Position numbers and translations under genes: made by a program
Shown here: piece after piece, positions 6,749 through 8,129 of the stretch
How the letters are laid out: each line of letters opens with the position of its first letter
Numbering within the stretch: position 1 is the first letter of the stretch
The notes under the pieces: model-generated
What the model was told of the DNA's origin: nothing
Database searches by the model: none
Seen by the model: the letters and a program-made list of their open reading frames with translations, nothing else
Assembly (NCBI GenBank): GCA_021779435.1
Contig: JAJYAR010000097.1
Span: 1-8,129, forward strand
Reading direction: 5' to 3'
DNA: 8,129 nucleotides
DNA from: a bacterium
GTDB taxonomy: Bacteria; Verrucomicrobiota; Verrucomicrobiae; JAJYAR01

Positions 6749-7998
6749 ACCCGGGCGGCAGCACGCGACTCCCGACAAGCGGCGGCCCGGCCACCCGGCG
6801 CCGCAACAGGTCCTTTCGAGGCATGGCCCTCGTTGCCGCGGGACTCTGGCTCGCGGTTTCACTGGGGTGCGCGTACCTGCCGTTTCGTCGCACGCCCCGC
6901 CCGCCGGGCCGCACCACCATCAGCTCACCACTCGTGGTCCTCCCCGCGCGGATCATCGGCAACTTCATCATCGTTGAAGCGAAGTGGGACCGGCAGGGCC
7001 CCTACCACTTCGTGATCGACACGGGCTCCGCCAACACGCTCGTCACCCCGACCCTCGCCCGTCGTTACGGGATCGGCGAACCGCGGCCCGGAGCCCCGCG
7101 CGTGTCCGTGGCCTCCGCCGAGGGCGACCTGCTGGAGCTTCCTTCAGCCGTCCTTCGTCGCATGGACTTCGATGACGCGCGTTTCGAGGACGTGCCCGTC
7201 CTCATCTACGACTGCGCGGCGCTTTCCGCCCACCTCGGCATTCGCATCGACGGGGTGCTCGGGTTCCCGTTCTTCCGCAACGCCCGCCTGACGCTCGATT
7301 ACCCGCACAACCGCGTGCTCCTCGAGCCGCCCAGCCGGACGGCGCTCACGCCGGGCGCGTCGGTGCGCTTCGAGGATCAGAACAAGACGCCGATCATCCG
7401 GGTGACGCTCGGGCCGCGCTCGTTGCTGGTGCTGCTGGACACCGGGAGCGACGCCACCTTCAGCATCAACGCGACCGGCATCAACCCGCCGTTCCTCTCG
7501 GGCCCGCGCCGCGGCGCGACCGTGGGCACCATCGCGGGCGACCATCCGCAGCAGATCGGGCGCCTTTCCGAAGACCTCGTGATCGCCGAACACATCGTGC
7601 ATCGGCCGATCGTCGACCTGACCGACGAGTTGTCCGCCGTCGGTGGAGGGCTGCTGAAGTATTTCACCGTGACGTTCGATGCCACCAACGACCGGGTCAC
7701 GTTTCTCCGCGACACGCACGAGCCGATCACGATCCCTCCGCGCCGCAGCGCGGGGCTGAGCTTCAGCAAGACGCCGGCGTACTGGCGCGTCGCCGGAGTG
7801 ATTCCCGATTCGCCGGCGGCCGAGGCAGGCATCCAATTCGGCGACCTCGTGTCCCGGATCGACGGTGAGCCGGTTTCGAAATGGAACCTCTCGCGTTACG
7901 AGGAACTCGTCGGCAGGGCCGACCAAGTCACCTTCTCGCTCATCTTCGGCACGAACGAAGTCGAGAAACAGGTGAAGGTCTTCGACCTGGTCCCGTAG
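6745..7998 (+). CDS. Single-chain retropepsin-like aspartic protease with PDZ domain, predicted lipoprotein
   Basis: This is a predicted envelope-located aspartic peptidase of 417 residues. After an Arg-rich n-region (RRRNR, 18-22) comes a hydrophobic stretch (27-41) ending in SLGC, so Cys42 may be lipidated. The lipobox is imperfect, and a plain membrane anchor is the alternative. Two retropepsin-like halves follow. The first has Asp92 in FVIDTGSAN and a later hydrophobic-hydrophobic-Gly turn in DGVLGFPFF. The second has Asp232 in LVLLDTGSDA and a similar turn in AVGGGLL. With 140 residues between the catalytic Asps, one chain could form the whole active site that viral retropepsins build as homodimers. 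A PDZ domain (about 345-412, IPDSPAAEAGIQFGDLVSRI) ends the protein and could recruit substrates by their C-termini. Translation is coupled to the transporter by the ATGA overlap. An internal Met27 would lose the positive n-region, so 6745 is preferred. Substrates are unknown. Confidence 0.9.
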   Translation: MNPGGSTRLPTSGGPATRRRNRSFRGMALVAAGLWLAVSLGCAYLPFRRTPRPPGRTTISSPLVVLPARIIGNFIIVEAKWDRQGPYHFVIDTGSANTLVTPTLARRYGIGEPRPGAPRVSVASAEGDLLELPSAVLRRMDFDDARFEDVPVLIYDCAALSAHLGIRIDGVLGFPFFRNARLTLDYPHNRVLLEPPSRTALTPGASVRFEDQNKTPIIRVTLGPRSLLVLLDTGSDATFSINATGINPPFLSGPRRGATVGTIAGDHPQQIGRLSEDLVIAEHIVHRPIVDLTDELSAVGGGLLKYFTVTFDATNDRVTFLRDTHEPITIPPRRSAGLSFSKTPAYWRVAGVIPDSPAAEAGIQFGDLVSRIDGEPVSKWNLSRYEELVGRADQVTFSLIFGTNEVEKQVKVFDLVP

Positions 7999-7999
7999 C

Positions 8000-8017
8000 G
8001 CGCGGTCGCTCCCGCGC
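8000..8017 (+). other. GC hairpin immediately after the protease stop
   Basis: GCGCGG (8000-8005) and CCGCGC (8012-8017) form a 6-bp perfect G/C stem with a 6-base loop, starting two bases after the stop codon. No T-run follows. It may protect the 3' end of the mRNA or help termination together with the repeat next to it. Confidence 0.45.
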
Positions 8018-8019
8018 AA

Positions 8020-8129
8020 CTCCAATCCATCGCAGATAAATCTGCTCCTACAGCCCGAGCGGCTCCCCAGTAGGAGCAAATTCATTTGCGACCCGGTACG
8101 CTACGCCGCCCCCCTCACGCCTCCAATCC
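8020..8129 (+). repeat. Nine-base direct repeat flanking the REP-like element
   Basis: CTCCAATCC occurs at 8020-8028, just before the left REP arm, and again at 8121-8129 as the last bases of the window, 101 bases apart. It may be a conserved flank of a repeat unit that starts again past the edge, a target-site-type duplication, or chance. Confidence 0.4.
8030..8091. repeat. REP/BIME-like inverted repeat pair
   Basis: Two 22-base arms (8030-8051 and 8070-8091) are inverted copies matching at 19 of 22 positions. They begin and end with TCGCA and CTCCTAC on one strand and GTAGGAG and TGCGA on the other. Each arm is itself a hairpin: GCAGATAAATCTGC in the left and GCAAATTCATTTGC in the right. 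The G-C pair in one arm is replaced by A-T in the other, so pairing is kept. The 18-base spacer holds a further AGCC/GGCT mini-stem. A GTAG head plus a hairpin is the hallmark of REP elements moved by RAYT (REP-associated tyrosine) transposases, and two in inverted order make a BIME. It lies 31 bases after the protease stop, the usual extragenic location. No RAYT gene is in the window. Confidence 0.8.

Noticed and set aside
5426..6862. Minus-strand open frame (478 codons) opposite the transporter
   Set aside because: It mirrors the MFS gene almost exactly and crosses into the protease gene. The product is a charged, Glu/Gly/Arg-rich stretch without recognisable structure.

Overview
The window is high-GC bacterial DNA with six genes, all on the + strand, and no gene-free stretch longer than about 230 bases. 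The best guess for the host is a Verrucomicrobiota bacterium, probably Opitutaceae-like. That rests on overall resemblance of the proteins, weak Shine-Dalgarno signals and a 'TCGCA...CTCCTAC' type repeat at the right end. It is inference, not something a single marker here proves.

Left part (1-2480). A small unrecognised acidic ORF is still open at the left edge (43-351). It is followed by a low-molecular-weight protein tyrosine phosphatase (443-934), a 226-base gap, and glyA, serine hydroxymethyltransferase (1161-2426). A phosphatase of this family close to glyA recalls the ywlE-rpiB-ywlG-glyA neighbourhood of Firmicutes, but here no rpiB lies between them. glyA ends in a textbook intrinsic terminator (2449-2479).

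Middle (2481-5320). One large gene encodes a membrane hybrid sensor kinase: TM - CHASE - TM - PAS - HisKA - HATPase_c - receiver. All phosphotransfer residues are intact. No partner response regulator or Hpt protein is in view. A hairpin at 5295-5316 probably ends its transcript.

Right part (5321-8129). A TetA-like 12-TM major facilitator exporter and a lipoprotein-like, single-chain, double-domain aspartic protease with a C-terminal PDZ domain overlap by 4 bases (ATGA), so they form a two-gene operon. A GC hairpin follows the protease stop directly. Next comes a REP/BIME-like inverted repeat pair whose two arms differ by a base-pair-preserving (covarying) change. A 9-base word before this element recurs at the very end of the window, suggesting that the repeat unit may continue beyond it.

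There is no sign of a defence island, phage, CRISPR, transposase, tRNA or rRNA. The region looks like ordinary chromosomal backbone. The points most worth a second look are the REP-like element, the fused pepsin-like/PDZ lipoprotein coupled to an exporter, and a shared C/A-only, Shine-Dalgarno-free leader in front of two start codons.
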